From the NCBI GenBank assembly GCA_003157295.1, contig PMJF01000046.1:1-15570 (forward strand): a stretch of 15,570 bases of DNA, written 5' to 3'. Numbering within the stretch: the stretch's first letter is position 1; each line of letters begins with the position of its first letter. The notes beneath the pieces were generated by a model. It worked only from the letters and a program-made list of their open reading frames with translations, searched no databases and had not been told where the DNA came from. The stretch is from Candidatus Moraniibacteriota bacterium. Its GTDB lineage: Bacteria > Patescibacteriota > Minisyncoccia > Moranbacterales > UBA11712. Of the stretch, positions 8,255-14,755 are shown piece by piece. The position numbers and the translations under genes were made by a program.

Positions 8255-8974
8255 ATGAGCAAATTTAGAATAATAAGCATTGTTGTCCCGATATATAACG
8301 AAGAAAAAACTTTGGAGCAGATCATCGCCGCGGTGGAAAATGCGGATGTTTTTGATCTGGAAAAAGAAATGATCTTCGTGGACGACGGCAGCCGAGACAG
8401 ATCGAAAGTTATTCTCGAAAAATATAAAGAGAAACACAAGATTCTCTATCACGAAAAGAACCGAGGCAAAGGCGCAGCACTTCGCACCGGCTTCAAAAAC
8501 GCGACCGGGGACATTATCCTGATCCAAGACGCCGATCTGGAATATGATCCGCAAGAATACTCTGAAATTTTGAAACCGATCTTGGATGGCAAGGCGGACG
8601 CGGTTTTCAGTTCCCGCTTCTTGGGGCACCGCCCCCATCGGGTGCTATATTTCTGGCATTCTCTGGGAAACAGATTTTTGACCGGCCTTTCGAACATGCT
8701 GACGAACCTCAATTTGACCGACATGGAATCGGGATATAAGGCTTTCACAAAGGAAATTTTGGATCAGATCGCTCCCAAACTTAGATCAAAGCGCTTCAGC
8801 ATCGAACCGGAGCTTGTGGCAAGAATAGCCAAGCTCGCCCGCCAAAACAAATGCCGGGTTTATGAAGTCGGCATTTCCTATTCCGGCCGAACTTATGCTG
8901 AAGGAAAGAAAATAGGCTGGAAAGACGGAATCGAAGCCGTTTCGTGCATAATTTGGTATAATCTTTTCCGATGA
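8255..8974 (+). CDS. Family 2 glycosyltransferase, DPM1-like (no membrane helix)
   Basis: This 239-residue single-domain GT-A protein has SIVVPIYNEEKTLEQ (8-22), FVDDGSRDRSK (41-51), NRGKGAALRTGF (69-80), ILIQDADLEYDP (88-99, with DAD as the probable metal site) and DMESGYKAF (156-164). It resembles dolichyl/polyprenyl-phosphate mannosyl- and glucosyltransferases that consist of the catalytic domain alone. It lacks the C-terminal helices found in the paralogue at 4510-5457, so membrane contact would be peripheral or through a partner. Its stop overlaps the start of the methyltransferase gene by 4 bases (ATGA). It probably charges a lipid carrier for the membrane glycosyltransferase two genes upstream, which is inferred from gene order. 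Confidence 0.9.
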   Translation: MSKFRIISIVVPIYNEEKTLEQIIAAVENADVFDLEKEMIFVDDGSRDRSKVILEKYKEKHKILYHEKNRGKGAALRTGFKNATGDIILIQDADLEYDPQEYSEILKPILDGKADAVFSSRFLGHRPHRVLYFWHSLGNRFLTGLSNMLTNLNLTDMESGYKAFTKEILDQIAPKLRSKRFSIEPELVARIAKLARQNKCRVYEVGISYSGRTYAEGKKIGWKDGIEAVSCIIWYNLFR

Positions 8975-9558
8975 CCGAAAGATCCCAAGCGCATTTTGAG
9001 CGGGAGGAGCCATATTTGGAAAAATTTTTGCGCAGCTGGAGATTCCGGAAAATCCTTCCCCATATCGCGCATAATTCCAGGGTTTTGGACATCGGCTGCG
9101 GCTTCAACGGGAATCTCCTGAAAAATATCGAGCCTCAGATCGAAAGCGCCGTCGGAATTGATCTTTCTGTGGACGAAAACGCAAATAGCGAGAAAATCAA
9201 GCTCTTGAGACACGATCTGAACGAAAGATTACCATTCCCGGACGAAGAATTTGATGTCGTCACCACTCTCGCAAACCTGGAACACCTGAAAGATCCGCTC
9301 CAAAACCTCCGCGAGATATTTCGAGTTTTGAAACCAAACGGAAAAATGCTCCTCACGGCGCCAACTTTCGGCGCCAAGCCGGTTCTCGAATTCCTGTCGT
9401 TTCGCCTCAACCTGGTGAGCCCAGCGGAAATTCGAGATCACAAAAACTATTTCAGCAAAATTATCCTTCTCGACTGGTGCCAAGCAGTCGGTTTTTCCCG
9501 CGCCGAGCACAAATATTTCCAGTTCGGGATGAATAATTTCCTGAAAACGGAAAAGTGA
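8971..9558 (+). CDS. Class I SAM-dependent methyltransferase
   Basis: This 195-residue protein has the class I methyltransferase fold. Motif I is VLDIGCGFNG (38-47), the acidic ribose-binding position is at GIDLS (62-66), DEEFDVVTTLANLEHL spans about 91-106, and LKPNGKMLLTAP (120-131) forms the later strand. The substrate is not evident; small methyltransferases of this type in glycan clusters often methylate a sugar or lipid-linked intermediate, but that is inference from context. The gene overlaps the family 2 glycosyltransferase by 4 bases, so the two products should be made together. After it there is a 50-base gap before the decarboxylase gene, with no visible terminator. Confidence 0.85.
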   Translation: MTERSQAHFEREEPYLEKFLRSWRFRKILPHIAHNSRVLDIGCGFNGNLLKNIEPQIESAVGIDLSVDENANSEKIKLLRHDLNERLPFPDEEFDVVTTLANLEHLKDPLQNLREIFRVLKPNGKMLLTAPTFGAKPVLEFLSFRLNLVSPAEIRDHKNYFSKIILLDWCQAVGFSRAEHKYFQFGMNNFLKTEK

Positions 9559-9608
9559 AGAGAATTGTCAGAAAATAATATCGTAATCTATTTATAACTA
9601 AAAAATAT

Positions 9609-10544
9609 ATGAAAATTTTAGTCACTGGCGGAGCGGGTTTCGTCGGGTCACATCTGTGCAAAAAGCTTATCGAGAGTGGGAACGAGGTTGTTTGCGTGGA
9701 TAATTTTTACACCGGGAGAAAAGAAAACATCAACGATCTGGTGGAAAATGACAAATTTGAATTGATCGAACATGATATCATTGATCCTTTGACAGTTGAC
9801 AATTTGGATCAAGTTTATAATCTGGCTTGCCCCGCGTCCCCGCCTCACTATCAAAAAGACCCTATTTTTACGGCGAAAACATCCTTTGTCGGGTCGCTAA
9901 ATCTGCTGGAACTCGCCAAAAAAAATAATGCCCGCATTTTGCAGGCATCCACGAGCGAAGTTTATGGCGATCCGAAAATTCATCCCCAGCCGGAAACTTA
10001 TTGGGGAAATGTGAATCCTGTCGGCATTCGCGCTTGTTACGACGAAGGGAAACGCTGTGCCGAAACTCTATTTTTCGATTATCATCGAAAATATGATACG
10101 GATATCCGCGTGGTCAGAATTTTCAATACTTATGGCCCGAATATGGATCCGCGTGACGGACGGGTCGTCTCCAATTTCATCACTCAGGCTCTCAAGAACG
10201 AGGATCTGACAATTTACGGCGACGGATCTCAAACGAGGAGTTTTCAATTTATTGACGATCTGGTGGAAGGGATGATCTTGATGATGAATAACAAAAAAGA
10301 ATTTATCGGGCCGGTGAATATGGGAAATCCGGACGAATTCACCGTAAAGGAACTGGCGGAAAAAGTGCTTGCGATGATTCCCGAGAGCCAGAGCAAAATA
10401 ATTTTCGAAGATCTGCCGCAAGACGACCCCAAACAAAGAAAACCAGACATAGCGCTGGCCAAAGAAAAATTAGATTGGGAACCGAAAATGAAGCTGGAAA
10501 AAGGCCTTATTAAAACAATAGATTATTTTCGTAAAATAATCTAA
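9609..10544 (+). CDS. uxs: UDP-glucuronate decarboxylase (UDP-xylose synthase)
   Basis: This 311-residue SDR converts UDP-glucuronate to UDP-xylose and CO2 in the cytosol. The call rests on several UXS-specific features: GGAGFVGS (7-14), the [12 protein letters not shown] stretch (74-85), STSEVYGDP (114-122), the active-site RACYDEGKR (141-149, Y144 and K148), [21 protein letters not shown] (170-190) and [10 protein letters not shown] (272-281). The length is that of a soluble bacterial UXS without the membrane anchor seen in animals. The upstream gap is A/T-rich, with a possible -10 TATAAC at 9593-9598 but no well-placed -35 and no Shine-Dalgarno sequence, so expression may be by read-through or near-leaderless. 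It is convergent with the UDP-glucose dehydrogenase gene (35-base gap), which would make its substrate. Confidence 0.95.
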   Translation: MKILVTGGAGFVGSHLCKKLIESGNEVVCVDNFYTGRKENINDLVENDKFELIEHDIIDPLTVDNLDQVYNLACPASPPHYQKDPIFTAKTSFVGSLNLLELAKKNNARILQASTSEVYGDPKIHPQPETYWGNVNPVGIRACYDEGKRCAETLFFDYHRKYDTDIRVVRIFNTYGPNMDPRDGRVVSNFITQALKNEDLTIYGDGSQTRSFQFIDDLVEGMILMMNNKKEFIGPVNMGNPDEFTVKELAEKVLAMIPESQSKIIFEDLPQDDPKQRKPDIALAKEKLDWEPKMKLEKGLIKTIDYFRKII

Positions 10545-10579
10545 AGATTTTTCAATAGATTCGTAATTCGTAGAGATTA

Positions 10580-11875
10580 TCACGGGCGTCCCATCGAGAC
10601 ATACTCGAAGCCCATTTTTCTCACAACTTTCGGATCATAGATATTTCTTCCGTCCACTATTTTTGGAACCAGCATCGCCTCTTTCACTTTTTTGAGATCG
10701 GCCTGCTTGAACACTTCCCATTCAGTCAATATAAGAAGCGCTTCTGCTTTATCAACCGCCTCATACATATCTCGGCAGTGTTTTATTTTTTTGCTGAATA
10801 TTTTTTTGACATTGGCAACAGGATCAAAAACACTCACTTCGGCCCCTTCCTCAAGCAACCACTTTATGACATCAATGGACGGAGCTTCCCTTGTATCATC
10901 CGTGTCCGGCTTGAAAGCCAGCCCCCAAACGGCTATCTTCTTGTTTTTTAGAGTGAAAAGAGTGATCTCGTCCACTTTTTGGCAAAACCATTTTCTTTGT
11001 TCAGAATTTATTTCAATAACGGCGTCAAAGATCGAGGTATCCAGCCGATAATGATCGGAAATCGAGCGAATACTCTTGGTATCTTTGGGAAAACAGGACC
11101 CACCGTATCCTACGCCAGCTTTCAGAAATTTGGGACCGATCCGCTTGTCCATGCCCACACCTTCCATGACCGCTTCAATATCCGCTCCGGTCACATCGCA
11201 AATTCGCGACAGCATATTCGTCGCCGAAACCCGCAGAGCCAGCATGAAATTCGCTGCTAGCTTGATCATTTCCGCGCTGCGGGCATTTGTCACGATCTTG
11301 GGACTGTCTATTTTTTCATACAGCTTCAAGAGCGCTTCCTGCGCCTTTTTGTCGCCGCCGATTATTATTCGATCCGGATTCATAAAATCGGATACCGCAT
11401 TTCCCTCTCGGAGGGTTTCGGGGTTTGAGCCGACGTGGAACGTTGTCTTTCGGGGGTTATAAACCGCCAGCGATTCCCTGATCTGGGTGGCTGTCCCGAT
11501 CGGCACAGTCGATTTTCCGACCACCACGAAATCTTTTTTACGGCAATTTTGGGCAATGTGCCGCGCGGTTTCGCCGACGTAGAAAAGATCCGCCCGGCCG
11601 TCTGATTCCCGCTCAGGCGTCCCGACAGCGATCATTGCCATATCAAACTTGTTTATCTCTTCGTTAATACCAATCTGGAATTTCAAACGTCCAGCTTGGA
11701 TATTTTTTTTGATAATTTCCTCAAGGCCAGGTTCGTAGATGGGACATTCGCCTTTTTCCAGTTTCTTTATCTTGTCCGGATCAATATCCACCCCGGTGAC
11801 TTGATGGCCAAGCTCCGCGAGACACGCCGCAGTGACGAGACCGACATAACCCACTCCGACGATAAAGATTTTCAT
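10580..11875 (-). CDS. ugd: UDP-glucose 6-dehydrogenase
   Basis: This 431-residue enzyme has the full three-part architecture: an N-terminal Rossmann domain beginning FIVGVGYVGLVTA (4-16), a central helix and active site, and a C-terminal UDP-binding domain (IAVWGLAFKPDTDDTREAPS, about 314-333). The catalytic segment is GYGGSCFPKD (256-265) with C261; other family residues are VGTP (84-87), KSTVPIGT (121-128), SNPETLREG (150-158) and K205. It oxidises UDP-glucose to UDP-glucuronate with two NAD+, and UXS next door would use the product. One small departure is Thr at position 154, where SNPEFLREG is the common form. It is alone on its strand, with a strong promoter at 11911-11938. Confidence 0.95.
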   Translation of the reverse strand: MKIFIVGVGYVGLVTAACLAELGHQVTGVDIDPDKIKKLEKGECPIYEPGLEEIIKKNIQAGRLKFQIGINEEINKFDMAMIAVGTPERESDGRADLFYVGETARHIAQNCRKKDFVVVGKSTVPIGTATQIRESLAVYNPRKTTFHVGSNPETLREGNAVSDFMNPDRIIIGGDKKAQEALLKLYEKIDSPKIVTNARSAEMIKLAANFMLALRVSATNMLSRICDVTGADIEAVMEGVGMDKRIGPKFLKAGVGYGGSCFPKDTKSIRSISDHYRLDTSIFDAVIEINSEQRKWFCQKVDEITLFTLKNKKIAVWGLAFKPDTDDTREAPSIDVIKWLLEEGAEVSVFDPVANVKKIFSKKIKHCRDMYEAVDKAEALLILTEWEVFKQADLKKVKEAMLVPKIVDGRNIYDPKVVRKMGFEYVSMGRP

Positions 11876-11897
11876 AATTTTTTTGTCATATTTTAGG

Positions 11898-11926
11898 TTT
11901 ACTTAAGAAGATTATTACACTTATAA
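11898..11926 (+). promoter_or_regulatory. Probable promoter of the small transporter gene
   Basis: TTTACT (11898-11903) and TTATAA (11921-11926) are separated by 17 bases. Transcription would start near 11933 and leave a leader of about 55 bases that carries the strong ribosome-binding sequence AGGAGA at 11978-11983. A short inverted repeat, ACACT at 11917-11921 and AGTGT at 11931-11935, brackets the -10 region. Confidence 0.45.
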
Positions 11927-11938
11927 GCGCAGTGTCAA
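11911..11938 (-). promoter_or_regulatory. Promoter of the UDP-glucose dehydrogenase gene
   Basis: Read on the minus strand, TTGACA (11938-11933, perfect -35) is followed after 16 bases by AATAAT (11916-11911, five of six -10 positions). Transcription would start near 11904, about 30 bases before the ATG at 11875. It overlaps the plus-strand promoter candidate at 11898-11926, so the two could not be occupied together. Confidence 0.7.
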
Positions 11939-11990
11939 TTATTTCCCCTTCAAGGAAGAATGAGTTAGAATATACTCAGGAGATAACTTT

Positions 11991-12338
11991 ATGCCTTATC
12001 TATTACTCTTCATAAATATTATTCTGATGTCCATCGGCCAGCTGTTTTTCAAGCAAGCGGCAATTTTTGTGAATGGCAACGAAAAACTAAACCTCGTCAC
12101 CCGCTATCTTTATAATCCATCATTTTACGCGGCTATTTTCTTTTTCGCAGTGGCCACTTTCACTTGGGTGCAGATTCTCACAAAAATGAAGATATCCATT
12201 GCCTATCCGATTTTGAGCGCTTCGTATATTATAACCGCATTGGGCGCCTATTATCTTTTCAGCGAAAAATTGAGTCCGACCAACATCGCCGGAATATTTG
12301 TCATTATGATCGGCGTATCGCTGATTTCGATAAAATAA
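11991..12338 (+). CDS. Small four-helix transporter (EamA/SMR superfamily, ArnE/F-like)
   Basis: This 115-residue protein is almost entirely hydrophobic, with four predicted helices (about 2-20, 40-60, 67-87 and 95-114). LLLFINIILMSIGQLFFKQAA (4-24) and the ending IAGIFVIMIGVSLISIK match the half-size members of the drug/metabolite transporter superfamily. Relatives include EmrE-type multidrug pumps and the ArnE/ArnF pair proposed to flip undecaprenyl-phosphate aminoarabinose. The setting favours a lipid-linked sugar substrate over a drug. Only one such gene is present here, so it would act as a homodimer or with a partner elsewhere. The start is supported by AGGAGA seven bases upstream. It is a single-gene unit, ended by the terminator at 12368-12394. 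Confidence 0.8.
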   Translation: MPYLLLFINIILMSIGQLFFKQAAIFVNGNEKLNLVTRYLYNPSFYAAIFFFAVATFTWVQILTKMKISIAYPILSASYIITALGAYYLFSEKLSPTNIAGIFVIMIGVSLISIK

Positions 12339-12367
12339 TAAAAATCATTTTTTACACCTGCTAAGCC

Positions 12368-12394
12368 AGACCCCGTTAGTATGGGTCTTTTTTT
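12368..12394 (+). terminator. Rho-independent terminator after the small transporter gene
   Basis: AGACCC (12368-12373) pairs with GGGTCT (12383-12388) around a 9-base loop, followed by seven T residues (12388-12394). It lies 30 bases after the transporter stop codon and just before the next promoter. Confidence 0.8.
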
Positions 12395-12405
12395 ATGGAA
12401 AAAAC

Positions 12406-12434
12406 TTGACTTTTCGAGATATTCTTCGTATATT
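12406..12434 (+). promoter_or_regulatory. Strong promoter of the TIM-barrel gene
   Basis: TTGACT (12406-12411) and TATATT (12429-12434) each match five of six consensus positions and are exactly 17 bases apart. Transcription would begin near 12441, giving a leader of about 66 bases. This is the best housekeeping-type promoter in the window. Confidence 0.8.
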
Positions 12435-12450
12435 AGAAGGTCTAAAAAGA

Positions 12451-12477
12451 CACCGGAAAGCGGTGACGAACCGCTTT
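12451..12477 (+). promoter_or_regulatory. Leader with two mutually exclusive hairpins
   Basis: Two perfect stems compete for the same bases. Stem A pairs CACCG (12451-12455) with CGGTG (12461-12465) around a GAAAG loop. Stem B pairs AAAGCGGT (12457-12464) with ACCGCTTT (12470-12477) around GACGA. Only one can form at a time. They lie in the predicted 5' untranslated leader, between the promoter and the ribosome-binding sequence at 12493-12499. Neither is followed by a T-run, so it is not a terminator, and I see no obvious complement to the ribosome-binding sequence. I do not recognise the element as a known riboswitch. Confidence 0.5.
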
Positions 12478-12506
12478 AACCTTAAAAATAAAGAGAGGAA
12501 TCAGCC

Positions 12507-13523
12507 TTGAAAACTATCGTGTTGGGAGATTTTAATTCTTTGTTTGGCGTTAGCCAACCTTCCAAGGTGAGCTGGCTTTTGGAAAGAGGAGTTGAAGTGA
12601 ACGGGGTCCAAATAATCAGTCTGCAAAATGACCTTGCTCCTCAAGTCCTCATCAACTATGACTCACAGGTATTGAACCTGCTCCAGAAGTTTCCTTTCCT
12701 AGAAAGGATCTCTGTCGCGCTGCTCTGTTGGCCTAAAATAAAAAGTGTTGGCGGGCATGAAATAACCGCTGCCGCCAGCACTTTTATGACCGAGGATCTT
12801 TTCTTTTATGCCTTGGGAATCTGCCAAGCTCTGAAACGCGTCCAAAGCGAAACCGGCGTTCAGGTGGATATTAGCTATCACCCGATGCTCACTTGGCCAA
12901 CTGCCGCCCTTGCCAGCATCGATCCGATCTGGCAGCAACAGTTCCTTTGGAGATGGGAAGCCAGAGCGCGAGAAGCGTTTGTCGAGCTCCTAAATTTCTA
13001 CATCGGCTCAAGCGTCGGTATCGCCATCGAGAACGAGCCGGTCACCTCTGACCAATGGGGCAATCTCACCCACTCCGGGAATCGGCTTTTTTCCGAGCAG
13101 GTCCACGGATTACCATTGGGATGGGGCGTCACAGCCGACCTCCAACATTGCGGCATGATGCTCCAATGTCTCAATCAGGGCATTCCCTTGGTTTTTCCGC
13201 CCTATGTGCAAAGTGGCTCGTCTGAGCCCGTCTATTGGAATTGGGAACCCCAATTTCGCTGTCTGCGGAGCGTTTCGGGTTCCATTACCTTCCACGTCGC
13301 CCAAGTCGGAGACCCTGTTAGGCACCTCAAATCGAGGATCGATTTCTCCAACACGAGCCTTATGGACTGGCCTCTAATTCTCAGTCTTATAAAACAGCTC
13401 GACTATGCTAAGGGCGGCAACGCGTGGTATGCAATTGAGGAAGACGGCGGCCACATCTTCCCAGAGGGCTATCAGAAAGACCTGGAGGCCTTTCTTTATC
13501 TACAGGATTATTTTGAAAAATAG
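12507..13523 (+). CDS. Xylose-isomerase-like TIM-barrel protein, function unknown
   Basis: This 338-residue protein has the marks of the xylose isomerase-like (AP endonuclease family 2) TIM-barrel superfamily, which includes sugar isomerases, epimerases and lyases. Candidate metal ligands fall at ends of successive strands: E175 in GIAIENEP (171-178), D211 and H214 in TADLQH (209-214), H263 in TFHVAQVGDP (261-270) and E311 in YAIEEDGGH (308-316); YHP at 124-126 is another likely active-site element. The start is TTG, preceded by GAGAGGA at a spacing of seven; the first internal Met is residue 94. The composition is unlike the neighbours: 11 Lys, 23 Gln and 12 Trp, against 27 Lys and 2 Trp in the 311-residue UXS. 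It has its own promoter and tandem terminators. It could act on a sugar used by the downstream SDR pair, but substrate and reaction are unknown. Confidence 0.75.
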   Translation: MKTIVLGDFNSLFGVSQPSKVSWLLERGVEVNGVQIISLQNDLAPQVLINYDSQVLNLLQKFPFLERISVALLCWPKIKSVGGHEITAAASTFMTEDLFFYALGICQALKRVQSETGVQVDISYHPMLTWPTAALASIDPIWQQQFLWRWEARAREAFVELLNFYIGSSVGIAIENEPVTSDQWGNLTHSGNRLFSEQVHGLPLGWGVTADLQHCGMMLQCLNQGIPLVFPPYVQSGSSEPVYWNWEPQFRCLRSVSGSITFHVAQVGDPVRHLKSRIDFSNTSLMDWPLILSLIKQLDYAKGGNAWYAIEEDGGHIFPEGYQKDLEAFLYLQDYFEK

Positions 13524-13546
13524 CGCCGGCAGCAGCCGGATTCATC

Positions 13547-13578
13547 GGGGTCGCCCTCAAGGCGGCCCCTAAATTTTT
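13547..13578 (+). terminator. First of two tandem terminators after the TIM-barrel gene
   Basis: GGGGTCGCC (13547-13555) pairs with GGCGGCCCC (13561-13569) around a CTCAA loop, a nine-pair stem with one G-U pair, followed by AAATTTTT. A smaller hairpin, CCGGC (13526-13530) with GCCGG (13535-13539), precedes it directly after the stop codon. Confidence 0.8.
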
Positions 13579-13583
13579 CCCAC

Positions 13584-13609
13584 ATCAAGCCAAAGCTTGA
13601 TTTTTTTTT
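13584..13609 (+). terminator. Second tandem terminator
   Basis: ATCAAGC (13584-13590) pairs with GCTTGAT (13595-13601) around a four-base loop and runs into nine T residues (13601-13609). The right arm overlaps the -35 element of the next promoter. Confidence 0.85.
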
Positions 13610-13626
13610 ATCGGAAGAGCTATACT
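13597..13626 (+). promoter_or_regulatory. Probable promoter for the SDR pair
   Basis: TTGATT (13597-13602) and TATACT (13621-13626) are 18 bases apart. The -35 lies within the right arm and T-run of the preceding terminator. Transcription would start near 13633, just upstream of AGGAGG at 13642-13647. Confidence 0.5.
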
Positions 13627-13658
13627 TGGGAATACAGTATTAGGAGGGTACATCTCTT

Positions 13659-13685
13659 TTGAAAACAGCCATAAATAATCACTAA
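13659..13685 (+). other. Possible leader peptide reading frame (MKTAINNH)
   Basis: A consensus AGGAGG (13642-13647) is followed 11 bases later by a TTG that opens an eight-codon frame ending in TAA at 13683-13685. The next gene's GTG at 13699 has no ribosome-binding sequence of its own, so re-initiation after this small frame could drive it. The alternative is that the AGGAGG is fortuitous or the frame is the remnant of an older gene start. Confidence 0.3.
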
Positions 13686-13698
13686 CCAGATCAAAAAA

Positions 13699-14748
13699 GT
13701 GAAAAAAAGAGCATTGGTCACCGGATCAGGAGGGCTAATCGGTTCCGAATCGGTTAGATTTTTTGCCGAAAAGGGCTTTACGATTGTCGGAATTGACAAC
13801 GACATGCGAAGCTATTTTTTCGGGGAGGAAGCCAGCACAAAATGGAATAACAATCTCCTTAAGGAGAAATATTCTAATTATATCCCTATCGATGTCGATA
13901 TTCGAAACGAGAAGACCATCGACAAGATCTTTGAAGAAATAAAATTCGATCTCATCATTCATACCGCCGCTCAACCTTCCCATGACTGGGCCGCTAAAGA
14001 GCCAATCACTGATTTTACCGTGAATGCCAACGGAACCTTAAATCTTCTTGAGGCTTTCCGAAAACATTGTCCCGAAGCCACTTTTATTTTCACTTCGACC
14101 AATAAAGTATATGGCGATCGGCCGAACGAATTGCCCTTGGTTGAAATGGAGAAAAGATGGGAAATTGAAAAAGGACACGTCTATTGGAATGGAATTGACG
14201 AGTATATGAGCATTGACCAGTCCAAACACAGTGTTTTTGGCGCCTCAAAAGTGGCAGCCGACATCATGGTTCAGGAATATGGCCGATATTTTGGGCTAAA
14301 TACGGGAGTTTTCAGGGGTGGTTGCCTCACCGGACCGCAGCATTGCGGGACGCAACTGCACGGATTTCTGGCCTATCTTGCCAAATGCGTCGCCACCGGA
14401 AAGAAATATACGATTTTCGGCTACAAAGGAAAACAGGTTCGTGACAACATTCACAGCTTCGATCTTGTTAATATGTTCTGGCATTTTTTTCAGAACCCTA
14501 GACCGGGAGAGGTCTATAACGCGGGAGGCGCGAGGCACTCGAATATTTCGATGCTCGAAGCCATCGAAAAACTGGAGAATATTCTTGGAAAAAAGGCCGT
14601 TACGGAGTATACTGAAACCAACCGTAGTGGAGACCATATTTGGTATATTAGTGACGTTTCCAAATTCAAAAAACATTATCCTGATTGGAACTTCAAATAC
14701 AATATAGACGATATTCTCAAGCAAATTTGCGAAAGCTGCCAATTCTAG
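13699..14748 (+). CDS. NAD-dependent epimerase, CDP-paratose 2-epimerase-like SDR (Phe in place of Tyr)
   Basis: This is a 349-residue extended SDR. The NAD-binding motif is GSGGLIGSE (9-17); TSTNKVYGD (132-140), [17 protein letters not shown] (172-188), [18 protein letters not shown] (206-223) and [13 protein letters not shown] (241-253) follow. From memory these match a widespread family annotated as CDP-paratose/tyvelose 2-epimerase-like, whose real substrates are mostly untested. At the catalytic YxxxK site the residues are F180 and K184, so the usual tyrosine is missing. The GTG start is chosen because the Rossmann motif follows at the normal distance and no in-frame ATG fits; no adjacent ribosome-binding sequence is present. 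It is followed after 7 bases by a second SDR of similar type, and the two probably act in one pathway. Confidence 0.85.
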   Translation: MKKRALVTGSGGLIGSESVRFFAEKGFTIVGIDNDMRSYFFGEEASTKWNNNLLKEKYSNYIPIDVDIRNEKTIDKIFEEIKFDLIIHTAAQPSHDWAAKEPITDFTVNANGTLNLLEAFRKHCPEATFIFTSTNKVYGDRPNELPLVEMEKRWEIEKGHVYWNGIDEYMSIDQSKHSVFGASKVAADIMVQEYGRYFGLNTGVFRGGCLTGPQHCGTQLHGFLAYLAKCVATGKKYTIFGYKGKQVRDNIHSFDLVNMFWHFFQNPRPGEVYNAGGARHSNISMLEAIEKLENILGKKAVTEYTETNRSGDHIWYISDVSKFKKHYPDWNFKYNIDDILKQICESCQF

Positions 14749-14755
14749 GAAATAA

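Noticed and set aside
10545..10579. Bidirectional terminator between the convergent uxs and ugd genes
   Set aside because: The gap contains a tandem ATTCGTA repeat and short T-runs but no convincing hairpin.
11991..12338. Drug-resistance pump of the EmrE type
   Set aside because: The fold is shared, but the surrounding genes are all for glycans, and half-size members of this superfamily also include lipid-linked sugar flippase subunits; resistance is not supported by the sequence.
12451..12477. Guanidine-II (mini-ykkC) riboswitch
   Set aside because: The stem B loop contains ACGA, which fits the ACGR loop of that class, but the motif needs two such hairpins in tandem. Only one is present, and the downstream gene is unrelated to guanidine export or degradation.
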